Source of the DNA: Gracilaria gracilis
Lineage: Eukaryota; Rhodophyta; Florideophyceae; Gracilariales; Gracilariaceae
Assembly: GCA_030374805.1 (NCBI GenBank)
Contig: JARGSG010000026.1
Span: 310,001 to 374,000 of the forward strand
Length of the DNA: 64,000 bases
Direction: 5' to 3'
A program made the position numbers and the translations under genes. Under the pieces are notes generated by a model. That model had not been told where the DNA came from and made no database searches. It saw only the letters and a list, made by a program, of their open reading frames with translations. The first letter of the stretch is position 1; every line of letters begins with the position of its first letter. This document shows, piece by piece, positions 45,856-56,496 of the stretch.

Positions 45856-48297
45856 CCGCCACATTGACGCAAGAAATTCCACAATATGCGTAGGAAATTT
45901 TTGATACTGAGGGTAGCCGGATGGAGCCTTCCATGATCTCGATGGGCGGACATTCCACTTCGGATATACGTTCAACACTCTAATCATAGCATTCCGAACT
46001 TCCTGCGTTACCTGGATATCCGTCTCATTTTCCGGGACGCACAATGAGAATTGAATAATTGCGGCGTGCTTAGCATGAGCAAAGCAGTCAGGGTCCGGCT
46101 CATACCCGATGAACCTACGATGCTGTTGTAACTCCATGCATGCCATTGCTGTCGAAAACGTTCCCGCAAACAAGTCGACCACAATATCCCCAGCCTGGGA
46201 GAATCGACTGATTAGCTCCTTCAACAATGCCCTAGGTTTCTGTTCGGACCTCACCTTTTGTAAAAGGTGGCCCCCACCTTCCTTCTTTCTCTTCCACTGA
46301 AGAGTCTCCCCATTAGACATGGAGGGTACCTGGTCAATAACACTGTGGTACCCCGGGTACCTCGACTGCACGAAATTGAAGTTCTCATAGTTCACCATCA
46401 CATGCTGCTGCGCGTAGCTGAGACCATTTCGAACCCCATTTACAGCATACTCCATTGCAGGGAAAAGGGAGCACGACCTACGTCCAGGTTTACGCATCGG
46501 GTTGCCTTGCGACCGTACAAAGTGCATTGGGACCTGGTCCACAACAAATAAACGCATTGGTACCCCGTTTTCGTCTTTTGCCCCAATGGCAGAAAGTACA
46601 TCTCTCCATTGCTGGACCTGCTCGAAAGCACTAAAGATCACGAAATGGCCCCCAGGACGTAGCAGTCTTGATAGAAGCTTTACAGCCTTCTTCATGTCCT
46701 AAGGGCTCAGTACATCGTACCAGCTGTTGTTTAGGTTCTTGTTCCCTCGGATGTTGTACGTAGGGTGCATGAGAACCAGTTGAACTTCTTTTAACGGAGA
46801 CACACTATCTCTGCGCAATGTCTCGTCCATCTCTACCATATCCTCAAACCCACAATTGTACAAGCGAAAGTCCTTCTCCATCTCCTCCTCACAACTTCGG
46901 AAAGCCATTTTGTCATCCAACGATGCAATGGATGGTGGACGTATTACGCCTACCCCGGACGCTTTGTCACCAGTACTTCCTTTCCCAATGTCGGCCACTA
47001 TGTTCGTATAACCATCTGCTTCTTCGCCTCTCCCCTCCTTTGGCTCCGTTGGTTTCCCAATTTCCTGCACCTCCTCCACATCATCTTCAATTTGTATGGC
47101 AGGTTCTGGTTTGGATATCGGCGTTACCCCCATACCAGGGACGTTCACTGATTCTTTCAGATTCGACGGGCTTATAACCTCCATGACGGAGGACACAAGC
47201 GAATTCGAGAAGCTATCGAATCTCTGAGCAAACGCCCGTGATGGGTCTCTGGTAAACGTCTTCAGAACTGTCCATCGTCCTGGTTCGGAAATTGAGAAGA
47301 ACTGCTCATTCACAATAACCTTGTTGAGGTCCGAAATGAACTCCTTCGCAAGCATTTGGAGGGCAGCATCGATGTATTGCGTTAAATTCCATGCCCACGC
47401 GATGACCTCTGTTTCAATAACAGTTTTACCTTTGCTCGGTAGCAAGCGATGGTCGTTATCCCGGTGGAAGAACCTTTCTGTCCTCGTCTCAATCGCTTGA
47501 AACTGCATTTCGTCGTACATGACTCGGATGAATGGAAGAACCATGACCTCCGCGGTAGGGAATCCCAAGAATTGAGAGAAACAATCCCATGCTTTCGTTA
47601 TGAGCTGCACACCAAGGCCAACACGCTGAGCTTGGAGTTTGTGGGATATTTGGACATTCACAAAAGGTGTGGGATATCCCCTGTCTCCTCTTTTCCTCTT
47701 CTGGCCTACAACTCTTTTTTCCATGGAAACATGGAAACTTTCTGAATGAGCGAGAGAAAGAGAATCATTTGGAAATGTGTGGCGACGGTTGTGGCGAAGG
47801 GGGGGACCACCCGTCCCACTCGCTCAGAAGGTATAGTCATTGACTTGAAAAACTCGGTGAAAGTCACATTCTTCGGTATTCCTTTAAAGTTCACCTCGGT
47901 ATAAGCATTCCAGAAGTCCCTTACACGCCAGTCCCGATCACCGTCCAAAATGTCCAATAACCTCGTTGAGAGGTATAGCTGACGATAAGACCCCTTCAGA
48001 GATACGACCCGTAGTTCGCTGTCAGTAAACGTCAAATGTCCTGGACCCACAAGAACATAGAAGTAATTCTTGGCCAGCGGTAGGACGTTGCGATTCTTGA
48101 TAACGTAATCAACGAACTCGCTGTGTCCCACCTTCCTTCCTTGGCGGGTCTTCATCTCGCATTGTCGACGCGTAATGATCGCGGATTGCGAGGCATACTG
48201 CAACAAGCTCATCTCCGGAGCCATACAGTTTTCTAACCTTCATATCGGAGCTTGACGGTGCCGGTGACGTAGACCTCGATGAACTATGTGGAGCCAT
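45844..48297 (-). pseudogene. Bacterial-type N4/N6 DNA methyltransferase with long N-terminal region
   Basis: ATG at 48297-48295. Three frames join: to about 48130, then to 47706, then 47724-45844 with an in-frame TAG at 46699. The steps are a slip in an AAGG-rich run and a -1 step at AAAAAAG where the stop and next ATG overlap by 19 bp. The last 630 codons end in a PF01555-type domain in beta-class order: a motif IV site reading LVLMHPTYNI (normally S/DPPY; minus strand near 46765-46756), LLRPGGHFVIF, then EQKPRALLKELI, motif I DIVVDLFAGTFSTAMA and RRFIGYEPDPDC. The family transfers methyl from AdoMet to adenine N6 or cytosine N4 in DNA. The N-terminal ~450 residues are unknown. The altered DPPY site and the stop suggest it is inactive here. 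Confidence 0.6.
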
Positions 48298-48357
48298 GTT
48301 ATGCATGCACGGGAAGAGGGTGCATTTACGGGTTATGATTCGAATTTCCGGAGCGGG

Positions 48358-48408
48358 CGGGAGATGGCAGCGGACGGGAGATGGCAGCGGACGGGAGATG
48401 GCAGCGGA
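48358..48408. repeat. 17-bp tandem repeat, three copies
   Basis: CGGGAGATGGCAGCGGA repeats at 48358, 48375 and 48392, with weaker copies to about 48500. It lies directly upstream of the methyltransferase start and could hold its promoter. Confidence 0.85.
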
Positions 48409-48673
48409 GGGGAGGAAACAGCGCACGAGAGACTGCAGCGGGCAGGGGATAACTGCCGACGAGATATGAAAGTGCGCGGGAGACGGGAGTGGGCGGGAGA
48501 GGATAGCAACGATACAGCACGAACCTGGTTCTTTCAACACGACAAGTAGATGTGCAAGATTCCTGAGATGCACATGAACCCGTAAAGAGGTGTCAGGGAA
48601 AGCGGCGACACTCGAGGGATACGGAACTTCGTGATTGCAAACATATACGCGACGTTATAGGGAACGGCCGTTC

Positions 48674-48865
48674 GGACAACGGACCGGGGTGACGTGGCGC
48701 TTCATCAGTGCACTGATGAAGGGCCAAGACCCCCCGGCCTGCTGTCTTACCAAAATAATATTTCATTTTCCATATGTTTCAACGACAGCCTCGGACAGCG
48801 GACCGGGGTGTCGTGGCGCTTCATGGGTGCACCGATGAAGCGCCACGACACCCCGGTCCGCTGTC
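48674..48865. repeat. Two palindrome copies
   Basis: Copies at 48674-48746 and 48793-48865. The second is almost perfect over 73 bp, with centre GGGTGCACC. Confidence 0.9.
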
Positions 48866-48989
48866 TCAACGCGCCGTGAGTGCTGAAGCTGTGGTAGAGG
48901 TACACGTGGCACCGCGAACGGGCAGCCCTACCAGCCTTTTCTTTTAACTTGGCATATATCTTTGCATTTTATTTACATTCTTAGCCAAA

Positions 48990-49520
48990 AGGTTGGGACA
49001 AATATGAAAACATCCTCAAGCGGCAGAGTATTAGAACATAGAAATAGAAGATGCACTATACCTATGTGACAAAAATGATGTCCTAAACTTAGCTACGAAG
49101 CGTGAGGATGTGCCACCTTCGCAATGCTACTTACTATGGTTACCCTATTCTTAAACACACGGTTGTGGCAAAATACGAAAACATCCGCAAGCAGCATAGG
49201 AATGGGACATTTTCTGTACAAGATAACGATAGGAGATGTAATAACTTCATCTCAACCAATGGCTGTTCTATACCTAGCTACGAAGCGTTGGGTGTGCGAA
49301 AACGTCCGCAACCAGCATAGAAATAGGACATCCTCTCCGCAAAATTAAGATAGAAGATGTACTAACTTCATCTCATCTAGAGGATGTTCTATTCCTAGCT
49401 ACGAAGCGTGATGGTGTGCGAAAACCTCCGCAAGCAGCATAGAAATAGGACACATCCTCTATGATATAAAAATAGAAGGTGTACCAATTCTATATCATAT
49501 AGGGGATGTCCTATTCGTAG
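48990..49520. repeat. 122-bp hairpin repeat array 1, about four units
   Basis: The marker CGAAAACNTCCGCAA recurs at 49176, 49297 and 49419 (steps 121 and 122), with a diverged unit near 49000. Each unit holds an inverted pair AATAGGACATCC ... GGATGTCCTATT with an AT-rich middle, so every unit can fold. Confidence 0.8.
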
Positions 49521-49546
49521 TTACAGAGCGTGGGGGGTGTGCCACT

Positions 49547-49629
49547 TTCTACCGAGATATATCGTTCTATTTCCGCAACCGAGACACATACTTTCGGTTG
49601 TGGAAGAAGATGAATATATCTCGGTAGAA
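49547..49629. repeat. 83-nt hairpin, second palindrome family
   Basis: TTCTACCGAGATATAT ... ATATATCTCGGTAGAA form a long stem, continued by TTCCGCAACCGA with TCGGTTGTGGAA around a short loop. A diverged copy lies at about 50709-50792. Confidence 0.85.
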
Positions 49630-49790
49630 GATGTGACCAGGAAGAAGGTAGGGCGTGCAAGGTGTTGGAACGGAGAGTGGGGACGGCTGTTATACGGCGC
49701 CACACGTGGGGCTGGAAAGCGAAATGTTGAAAAAATGAAATATCATCTTTGTCCAGCCGCTCGTTTCAAAAAAACTCAAAATAATTTTTG

Positions 49791-50080
49791 GGAGAACGGA
49801 CCGGGGTGTCGTGGCGCTTCATCGGTGCACCGATGAAGCGCCACGACACCCCGGTCCGCTGTTTCAATGCGCCGTGAGTGATGAAGCTGGGACCGTGGCA
49901 CACGTGGCACCGCCAACGAGCAATAAGCGGTGAAATTCGCCCGCTGTCAACGCGCCGTGTGTAATGAAACTGGGGTGCTGGCATACGTGGCACCGCCAAC
50001 GTCTCTGGGACAGCGGACCGGGGTGTCATGGCGCTTCATCGGTGCACCGAAGAAGCCCCACGACACCCTGCTCCGCTTTC
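49791..50080. repeat. Two palindrome copies with CACGTGGCACC spacer
   Basis: Copies 49791-49863 (near perfect) and 50005-50080. The spacer carries two GTGGCACCGCCAACG blocks, in the opposite orientation to those at 44.4-44.6 kb. Confidence 0.85.
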
Positions 50081-50179
50081 CGAACGCGCCGTGAGTGCCG
50101 ATCGGCTGTCCCAGGGTGAAACGAACATGGATCCCGACTCAAACGATTTCCTGCTCTCACTCTATGCAATTCCTCTTAC

Positions 50180-50690
50180 CATGGCTACCCTATTCTTAAC
50201 GGATGTCCTAATACTAGCTTCAAAGCGCAAGCACCATAGAAATAGGGCATCCACTATACAAAATAAAGATAGAAGATATACTAACTTCATCTCATCTAAC
50301 GGATGTCCTATTCCTAGCAAAAAGCAAGAGGGTGTGTGAAAACCTCCGCAAGCAGCATAGGAATAGAACATCCTCTTCATAAATTTAAGATAGAAGGTGT
50401 ACTAACTTTATCTCATATAAGGGATGTCTTACTCCTAGCAACAAAGCGAGAGGGTGTGTGAAAACCTCCGCAAGCAGCATAGGATTAGGACACCGGTTAC
50501 ATTCAATTAAGATAGAAGATATACTAACTTAATGTCATATAACGGATGTCCTATTCATAGCAACAAAGCGAGAGGGTGTGTGAAAACCTCCGCAAGCAGC
50601 AGAGGAATAGGACATCTTCTTCATAAAATTAAGATAAAAGATGTACTAACTTAATCTCATATAACGGATGTCCTATTTCTAGCGACAAAG
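50180..50690. repeat. 122-bp hairpin repeat array 2, about four units
   Basis: Marker TGAAAACCTCCGCAAGCAG at 50337, 50459 and 50581 (step 122). Units again hold ATAGGACAT and ATGTCCTATT inverted pairs. This array and its right flank repeat the 49.2-50.0 kb block at an offset of about 1155 bp. Confidence 0.85.
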
Positions 50691-50944
50691 CGAGAGTGCG
50701 TGCCACCTTCTACGGAGATACATCGTGCTAATCTCGCAGCCGAGACATACTTTCGGTTGTGGAAGAAGATGAATATATCCCGGTAGAAGGTGTGACCAGG
50801 AAGGTAGGGCGTGAAAGGTGTTGCGAGGGGGAATGGGGACGGCTTTTATACAGCAGCACACGTGTGGTGGGAAAGCGAAATGTTGAAAAAATGAAATATC
50901 ATCTTTGTCCAGCCGCTCGTTTCAAAAAAACTCAAAATAATTTT

Positions 50945-51238
50945 TGGGACAGCGGACCGTGGTGTCGTGGCGCTGCATCGGTGCACCGATGAAGCGCCTT
51001 GACACCCCGGTCCGCTGTCCCAACGCGCCGTGAGTAATGAAGCCGGGGGAGTGGCACACGTGGCACCGCCAACGAGCCGTAAGCGGTGAAATTCGCCCGC
51101 TGTCAACGTGCTGTGTGTGATGAAACTGGGGTGCTGGCATACGTGGCACCTCCAACGTGCCGGGGACAGCGGACCGAGGTGTCGTGGCGCTTCATCGGTG
51201 CACCGCTGAAGCCCCACGACACCCAGGTCCGCTGTCCC
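50945..51238. repeat. Two palindrome copies with spacer
   Basis: Copies 50945-51022 and 51163-51238, separated by the same CACGTGGCACCGCCAACG spacer as at 49.9 kb. Part of the direct duplication. Confidence 0.85.
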
Positions 51239-51312
51239 AAAGTGAGAAAACCCGAATTGCATTGTTTAGAGTCGCATTCATAAGTAGTATTTTCTAATTT
51301 CAACCTATGCAG

Positions 51313-51384
51313 ATCTACTACTGGTAATGCTTAAGTGATATTACGCAGCTGAGTAATACCACTTAAGCATTCCCAGCAGTAGAT
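51313..51384. repeat. 72-nt hairpin, third palindrome family
   Basis: Arms of 36 nt with four mismatches: ATCTACTACTGGTAATGC and TTAAGTGATATTAC pair with GTAATACCACTTAA and GCATTCCCAGCAGTAGAT around a CAGCTG centre. It sits between the palindrome block and the right inverted repeat. The rest of 51.24-51.71 kb shows nothing recognisable. Confidence 0.85.
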
Positions 51385-51888
51385 GATCAGTTTTCTTGTC
51401 CAGCTCAGCACCCTGTTAATACCTACGTTATCCCACATCTTTGTATGAACTATATACAATTAGATGAAGGACACACTGAAGATCATCATCGCGCGAGAAA
51501 CCCAATAGGCCTTGAGTTCAAGGCATCACTGGTGCTTGGTTTATCGCTTTTATTGATACAACTGACGATGCAGCACGTATAGAGAAACAAGACTACTTTT
51601 GATGAGCTCGCGATGTCTGCGGCGCGACCGAACACACCAATCCGGTGATTCAAAATTTATCGCATTGTGCTTTCTGAAACTCGGGTTGCGCATAAAGACA
51701 ACAGACCTGCGTAAGCTACTGAAGCACGTAGTGGAAGGGGCTGTGAAACGGACCCGAATGGGAGTTAGTTGTACATGGCCGCGATGTTGCTGCAGACGCG
51801 ATACCCAGTAGTACTCGCACGTGTGCCCCGAATGATGAGATTCGGGTGCGAATGGGGCGGGAGGGCCAAAAAATTCTTTAATTTTTTT

Positions 51889-51961
51889 GCACAGCGGACC
51901 GATGTGCAGTGGCGCTTCATCCGTGCACCAATGAAGCGCCGCGAGACCCGGGTCCGCTGTC
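51889..51961. repeat. Palindrome copy inside right inverted repeat
   Basis: Partner of 45604-45677; centre GTGCAC, flanked by the same A/T run in inverted orientation. Confidence 0.85.
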
Positions 51962-52763
51962 TGGCGGGTGGTCTAGAACGCCGGTCCTGGATGCGTTTGG
52001 AGGGATTAAAATCCACCCTGACCCACTAATTCAGAGTGTTTCAAGAGCATTCGCAGCAATGCTCACTTTACCACCGTGATTAACATATGCAGCCCCATAA
52101 GTGTGCTACTAGGCTCAAAATCCCCATGAAAAAGGATTTAACTCGAGGTGAACCCATTCTGTAAAAGAATGACTTATATGATGTTTGGGCACGAGGATTC
52201 GTGCGTGACAGTAGTCTATGGAGACGCGCGTGTTTCGCCTACGGCTTTGCAGCGATATGTATCGACCGGACGGTATCTGCGCAAGGCAGTCGCCCCTGTG
52301 ACGTTAGTGTAGAATTGACGCAACTCTATTGCTTTATATTTATAGTATTACTTGGATTTTGGAAAGACCAGTATCTTGTTGAAAGAGTAAAAGTATCATT
52401 CTCTTAGAGAGAGGTTCTTATTACATTCTTCGGAAAACAAGACGACTGTTCAATGGCCAGGAGCACAATGGTGCTTTATCGTTGCATCCATGAACCACAC
52501 GTCACCTCATTCTACCGTCCACCGCGTTATTGCGGCAGTAGCGGGTCGCCCGACGGGTTCTGCGGTCGACCCGCGGAAAAAGCGGACTTTCAAGAACTCC
52601 CCCCTCATCTTTCATGGCGCACGGACACGGAATGAAGGTGAAGTGGCATTTCTTCTTTTGCTCGTGATGCGTTAAAGAGATGTTAGGGAAAGCGTGAAGA
52701 CGCGAGAGAAACGGAAGTAAGTTAATGTGGAGATATATGCGGAGTTATTAATAAGGACAAGTA

Positions 52764-52946
52764 GGACGGTAGAATGGGGTGTTGTGGCGCTTCCTCGGTG
52801 CACCGATGAAGCGCCACGAAATCCCGGTTTGCTTTCCAGCCACTCGTTAAAATAATATGAAAATTTTTTTTGGGACAGCGGGCCGGGGTGGCCTAGCGCT
52901 TCATCGGTGCACCGGCGAAGCGCCACACCAATCCAGTCCGCTGTGC
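52764..52946. repeat. Two palindrome copies at the right edge
   Basis: Copies 52764-52838 and 52871-52946, separated by an AT spacer; they mirror the pair 44609-44686 and 44727-44799. Confidence 0.85.
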
Positions 52947-52984
52947 AGCCACGACGAGAGGCGAAACGCTCCTCGACAGTGAGA

Positions 52985-53603
52985 CTGTTGGGGCACCTTT
53001 TTTCATGCCTTTCAATGGCAGAAATGATGAGATAGAGAAGGAGATGTCCTCAAAGCAGCAATTAGGCATGACGGGGAGCCGTATGAGCTGTTGGGAGAGA
53101 AAAGAGGTACTTATCAGGGGGGGTAATATAGCAACCAATTGGTGAAACGCAATGGTGGAGATTGTCACTCGTGATGCGGAGGTGTATCAATAATCACCGA
53201 GTAAATGGTTGATATAAGGCGTGTTCAATAGATGTGGTAAATGCTGAAAGAAAGTTCCTATTTCATGGGTTTGTATTCTTCCAATCGTATTACGTAAGCA
53301 GTTATCTACGTATATATTTCCCTGTTTGCCGCCCTAGTTCCAAATATATGCCACTTACACACTTACAATACGTTCGGAAACTAGCATGAACGGAAGTAAC
53401 ATGCTAGTTTGTCTGCCATCCTAACTAGCAATGATGGAAATAATCGTGAATAATTCTTTCCAAACAAACTAGCACAAGTGAAAATATGGAAATATTTTCC
53501 GAAATTAGGCACTTTCAAATCTGGGGAAATTCACCGGTTTTCCGATCATTATAACTTGGTCATTTTTTACATGAAAACTAGCATTCCGATAACACCGACG
53601 ATA
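52985..53603 (+). repeat. Element A right end, copy 3 (truncated left)
   Basis: Homologous to 36.65-37.27 kb, including TGCCTTTCRATKGC at the left and AAGCAGTTATSTA nearer the end. Ends AAACTAGCATTCCGATAACACCGACG at 53603. Five or more ACTAGC or TGCTAGT words lie in the last 250 bases. The left part is cut at the foldback boundary. Confidence 0.75.
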
Positions 53604-54600
53604 CCTTGTCCGGATAAGCGGCGGTGTTTCCCGGGAATGGGGCGGAAGACCGTGCGCAAGCGGAACTCAGGCTAGAGCCAAGGCCTCGTTGAGGTTTATT
53701 TCCCGTACAGTGGCGGCAAGTACCGCCACTTATATATGGCTAACAAATATCAACTAAAAATTCTAAGTACACGGCACGCTGGCCAACACTACCCACGTGT
53801 ACCTCCATAACTTTTTAGCAATGGTGCATCCGCTAATCGAACGTGGGCTCACACCTGTCACGCTAATCATACCTTTTCGTAGGCGGATCCCTAATCCGGG
53901 CCAAATAGACAAATAGACTTCATAATAATAGGAAGGTCAGCCGAAAATAAAAACGGATATATTAGTGGCATCACCCTCAATCTCTGCCAAGGCCCATTGC
54001 TCTACAGTAATCTGGTAATGATTCTTGCTGCGGTGGGAGGGGGCGCGTGAGTTATATTCCGACATGGTGGCGGAAGGCGGTGCTGGTGAAGCGACTTGCC
54101 TCATGTCGCTGCGGGGAATTTCAGTTGCGAAGGATTATTGGTTGTACAGAGGCGGGGAGATTATACAGCCGTTCGAAATATGGCGCCCAAGGCTCTCAAG
54201 ATCGACGTGCTTTAGCCTTAAAATAATTCCCCTGAACTTCAAATGGGGGCGTAAAGAAACGTCGGCCCGTCATGCAGTCAGTGCCTGAAATTGGCGCAGT
54301 GTGGCCGTGGCAGTAAAGTCCAAACTGTGCAACACTTTGCAACGTTTTTCTACCCCCTTTCAACAGATCCATCCCCCTTATCGAGGTCCACACCGTTTGG
54401 TTATGTCCTCCAACGACGTTCAGTGGCAGCAGTCGTTTTCGTCGCGTCTCGAAAAGTTGGTCACAAGAGAAGCTGGTGGCCTACTGAGTGCTTTTCTCTG
54501 CGGCCCAGCGATGATAGCCACCCTTCACCAGACAATCTCTATACAACCTGCGACGGGTGTCACTAGCAAACTAAGGCAGTGACACCCGACGTCATGCAGT
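53604..54600. other. No recognisable gene
   Basis: Unique-looking sequence with short frames. Frames at 54.29-54.58 kb (both beginning near a Cys-containing MAQCGRGSK-like peptide) may be a decayed N-terminal finger of the hAT transposase downstream, but I see no intact BED motif. Confidence 0.35.
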
Positions 54601-54619
54601 TAGGCTAGCGCTTGTTACA

Positions 54620-56496
54620 GTGCTTCTCACATCACCAACTACCCTCTCCCGGCTCCTAGAAACCCCGTCATTACTGCGCGCCTACCGCGAACTTGGAAGT
54701 GTCTCGGAATGCTCCGGAACTCCAGCAAATCCCTTCAAACGAGCTCGTCAGGAAGGCGTTCGTGCAGGACCGAGCCAATGGACAAACCCGATGCCGTCAA
54801 CCAACGCCGGGGTGGGGTCCACACTGCGTCGGTCTGCAGTACAGAGTCAGCAAGCAAGATTGTACAGACTGAGAAGTCGCATGAAAGACCTATTGACTCT
54901 CTTCTTCGTCGACCAAAAGCTGCCGTCCTCGTTTTTCAGTCGCAAAGTAGGCGAGAATGATCTCTATGAGCTTTTCAAGCTCCTGGACCCTGGGGTTGCC
55001 AAAGAGTTTCCAAGCATACCCCGACTGGCTGGAAATAATCTGCAGGGGTTGTATGAAAAGCAGCTCATGTCTGTCAAATCTGAAATTGCCGCTTCATTGC
55101 GACAGACATATGGAACTCTCATTTTTGAGGGTTGGACGGATGTAAGCGCCGAGAATGTCGTTAATGTTCTATTATGCATCGCAGGTGTGGACAGGTCAAG
55201 AAAGATATACTTTCTACGATCTTTATATTCTGGATAACGGAGCTGCGATCCTACACTCTACGCAAATGTGGTAGATTTTGCCTTTGCATAATTCGGTAAC
55301 ATCAAACCCATATGTGCAGTAGTCAGCGACAATGCCATTTCTTGTGTCGAGGCGAAGGAGGAGCTTGCTAAGAAATACGACCACAAAATTTCAAGTCAGA
55401 ACTAGACTCATGTCGCCAATCTCGTGATGCAGGGTGTTGGAGAGCTACCTTGGGTGAAAGATATTTTGAATACGGTTGGAGCTGTCGTGGACGACTTTTG
55501 CAAACATTCCATGCTTTATTTTCTTTTCAAGCAGCTCAAGGAGCATTACAACAGTAATCTCCGAAATTCACGATATACATTGACAACCTGAGAGCTCGAC
55601 GAGTATGGTAGAGTTCTGCCGCTTCGTATTGCGATTTTATATATGCCAATGGCATCCACTCGCTTTGCGACTTCGGAGGGGATGCTACATTCGTTTATAA
55701 GGGGAAAGCCTGTTTATGAGAGTCTTGTCCAGTGTCCGGAATTTCGGACAACGCTGTATACTGCCAAAGACAGTACGGTTTATGACAGGGTTTTATATAC
55801 ATACAATGTGTTTCGGCTTTTCAGGCAATATCTTTGTATCTGCGATGATGACAGTTCAGTCATATCCGAAGTGCATCCGGTCACCAAGCAACTCGAACAA
55901 CAGCTATTGGTTCTTTCTTTCACCCCGTTCTTTACACAAGAACGAAAGAATGGGGTGCTGACTGCCCTACGCGGACGACTGAATGGTGGATCGCGGAAAA
56001 TACATCTACTCACTTCCATTCATTTTGTTACGTATTTCTCAGATATCCGCAGCGTCAACGATTACTTTTCCGCTCAAAATTCGGACATTCTAAAGCATCT
56101 CCGCTCGTACGTAGAATCCGACGTTTTCCCGCAGACGCAGAAGCCTCGTAGCTCCAGAGGGGAAGACGAGGCAGTTAAAAAATTATTTCAATAGTTTTCT
56201 TTCGTGCATCTCTCTTGGAAATCTCAAGCCGACAATCCGGGTGAGCGCGAGGTTTTAATGGCGTTTAAAATAATCCCGTTGTAAATTGGATGTAGTACAA
56301 CGAAAGAACTTTGGCAAAGGACTTCGCACTTCGCTTATTGTCGGTGAGTCCCTTTTCTTCCAGTGTAGAAAGAAGTTTTAGCCTGCAAGGAAGGATAATA
56401 ACTCCAGCCCGGAACCGACTTCATCCCGTTAGAGTAGTAAAGATGATCTTCTGTGCTTTTAATCGCGCATTGACATCTCGACGGAGAGGCAATTGA
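54620..56496 (+). pseudogene. hAT transposase (DUF659-type), broken
   Basis: Frame 2 from 54620 to 56194 with TAA 55235, TAA 55289, TAG 55403 and TGA 55589 in frame, then frame 1 for 56311-56496. DUF659-like start (SFFSRKVGENDLYELFKLL, TYGTLIFEGWTDVSAENVVN), then CAVVSDNAISC (the D-N block), NLVMQGVGELPWVKDIL, STRFATSEGML, and at the end the dimerisation motif LLSVSPFSSSVERSFSLQGR with ARNRLHPVRVVKM. This order is diagnostic for hAT transposases. At least five stops and one frameshift; no 8-bp target duplication looked for successfully. Confidence 0.8.

Larger units (their letters stand above)
44343..52947. mobile_element. Foldback-type element with long inverted ends, palindrome copies and a methyltransferase gene
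   Basis: Sequence 44609-45855 recurs in inverted orientation at 51712-52947, nearly equal in length and collinear throughout, including embedded palindromes. Between them lie a minus-strand DNA methyltransferase gene (45844-48297), tandem repeats and two directly repeated blocks of about 1.15 kb. Two more palindromes extend the left side to 44343. Such structure resembles foldback/Galileo-type elements, whose long inverted ends are built of internal repeats. I found no transposase in it, so it may be non-autonomous, or the N-terminal ORFs before the methyltransferase may serve. Target duplication not identified. Confidence 0.65.
51712..52947 (-). repeat. Right ~1.24-kb inverted terminal repeat
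   Basis: Inverted partner of 44609-45855. Its outer edge (palindrome 52871-52946) abuts truncated element A copy 3. Confidence 0.85.

Noticed and set aside
48990-50690. CRISPR array
   Set aside because: Regular 122-bp spacing, but the whole unit is repeated with no unique spacers, and the genome is eukaryotic.
49000-51300. Small ORFs with shared MKRHDTPVRC-like peptides
   Set aside because: They are translations of the palindrome copies and change frame and strand from copy to copy.
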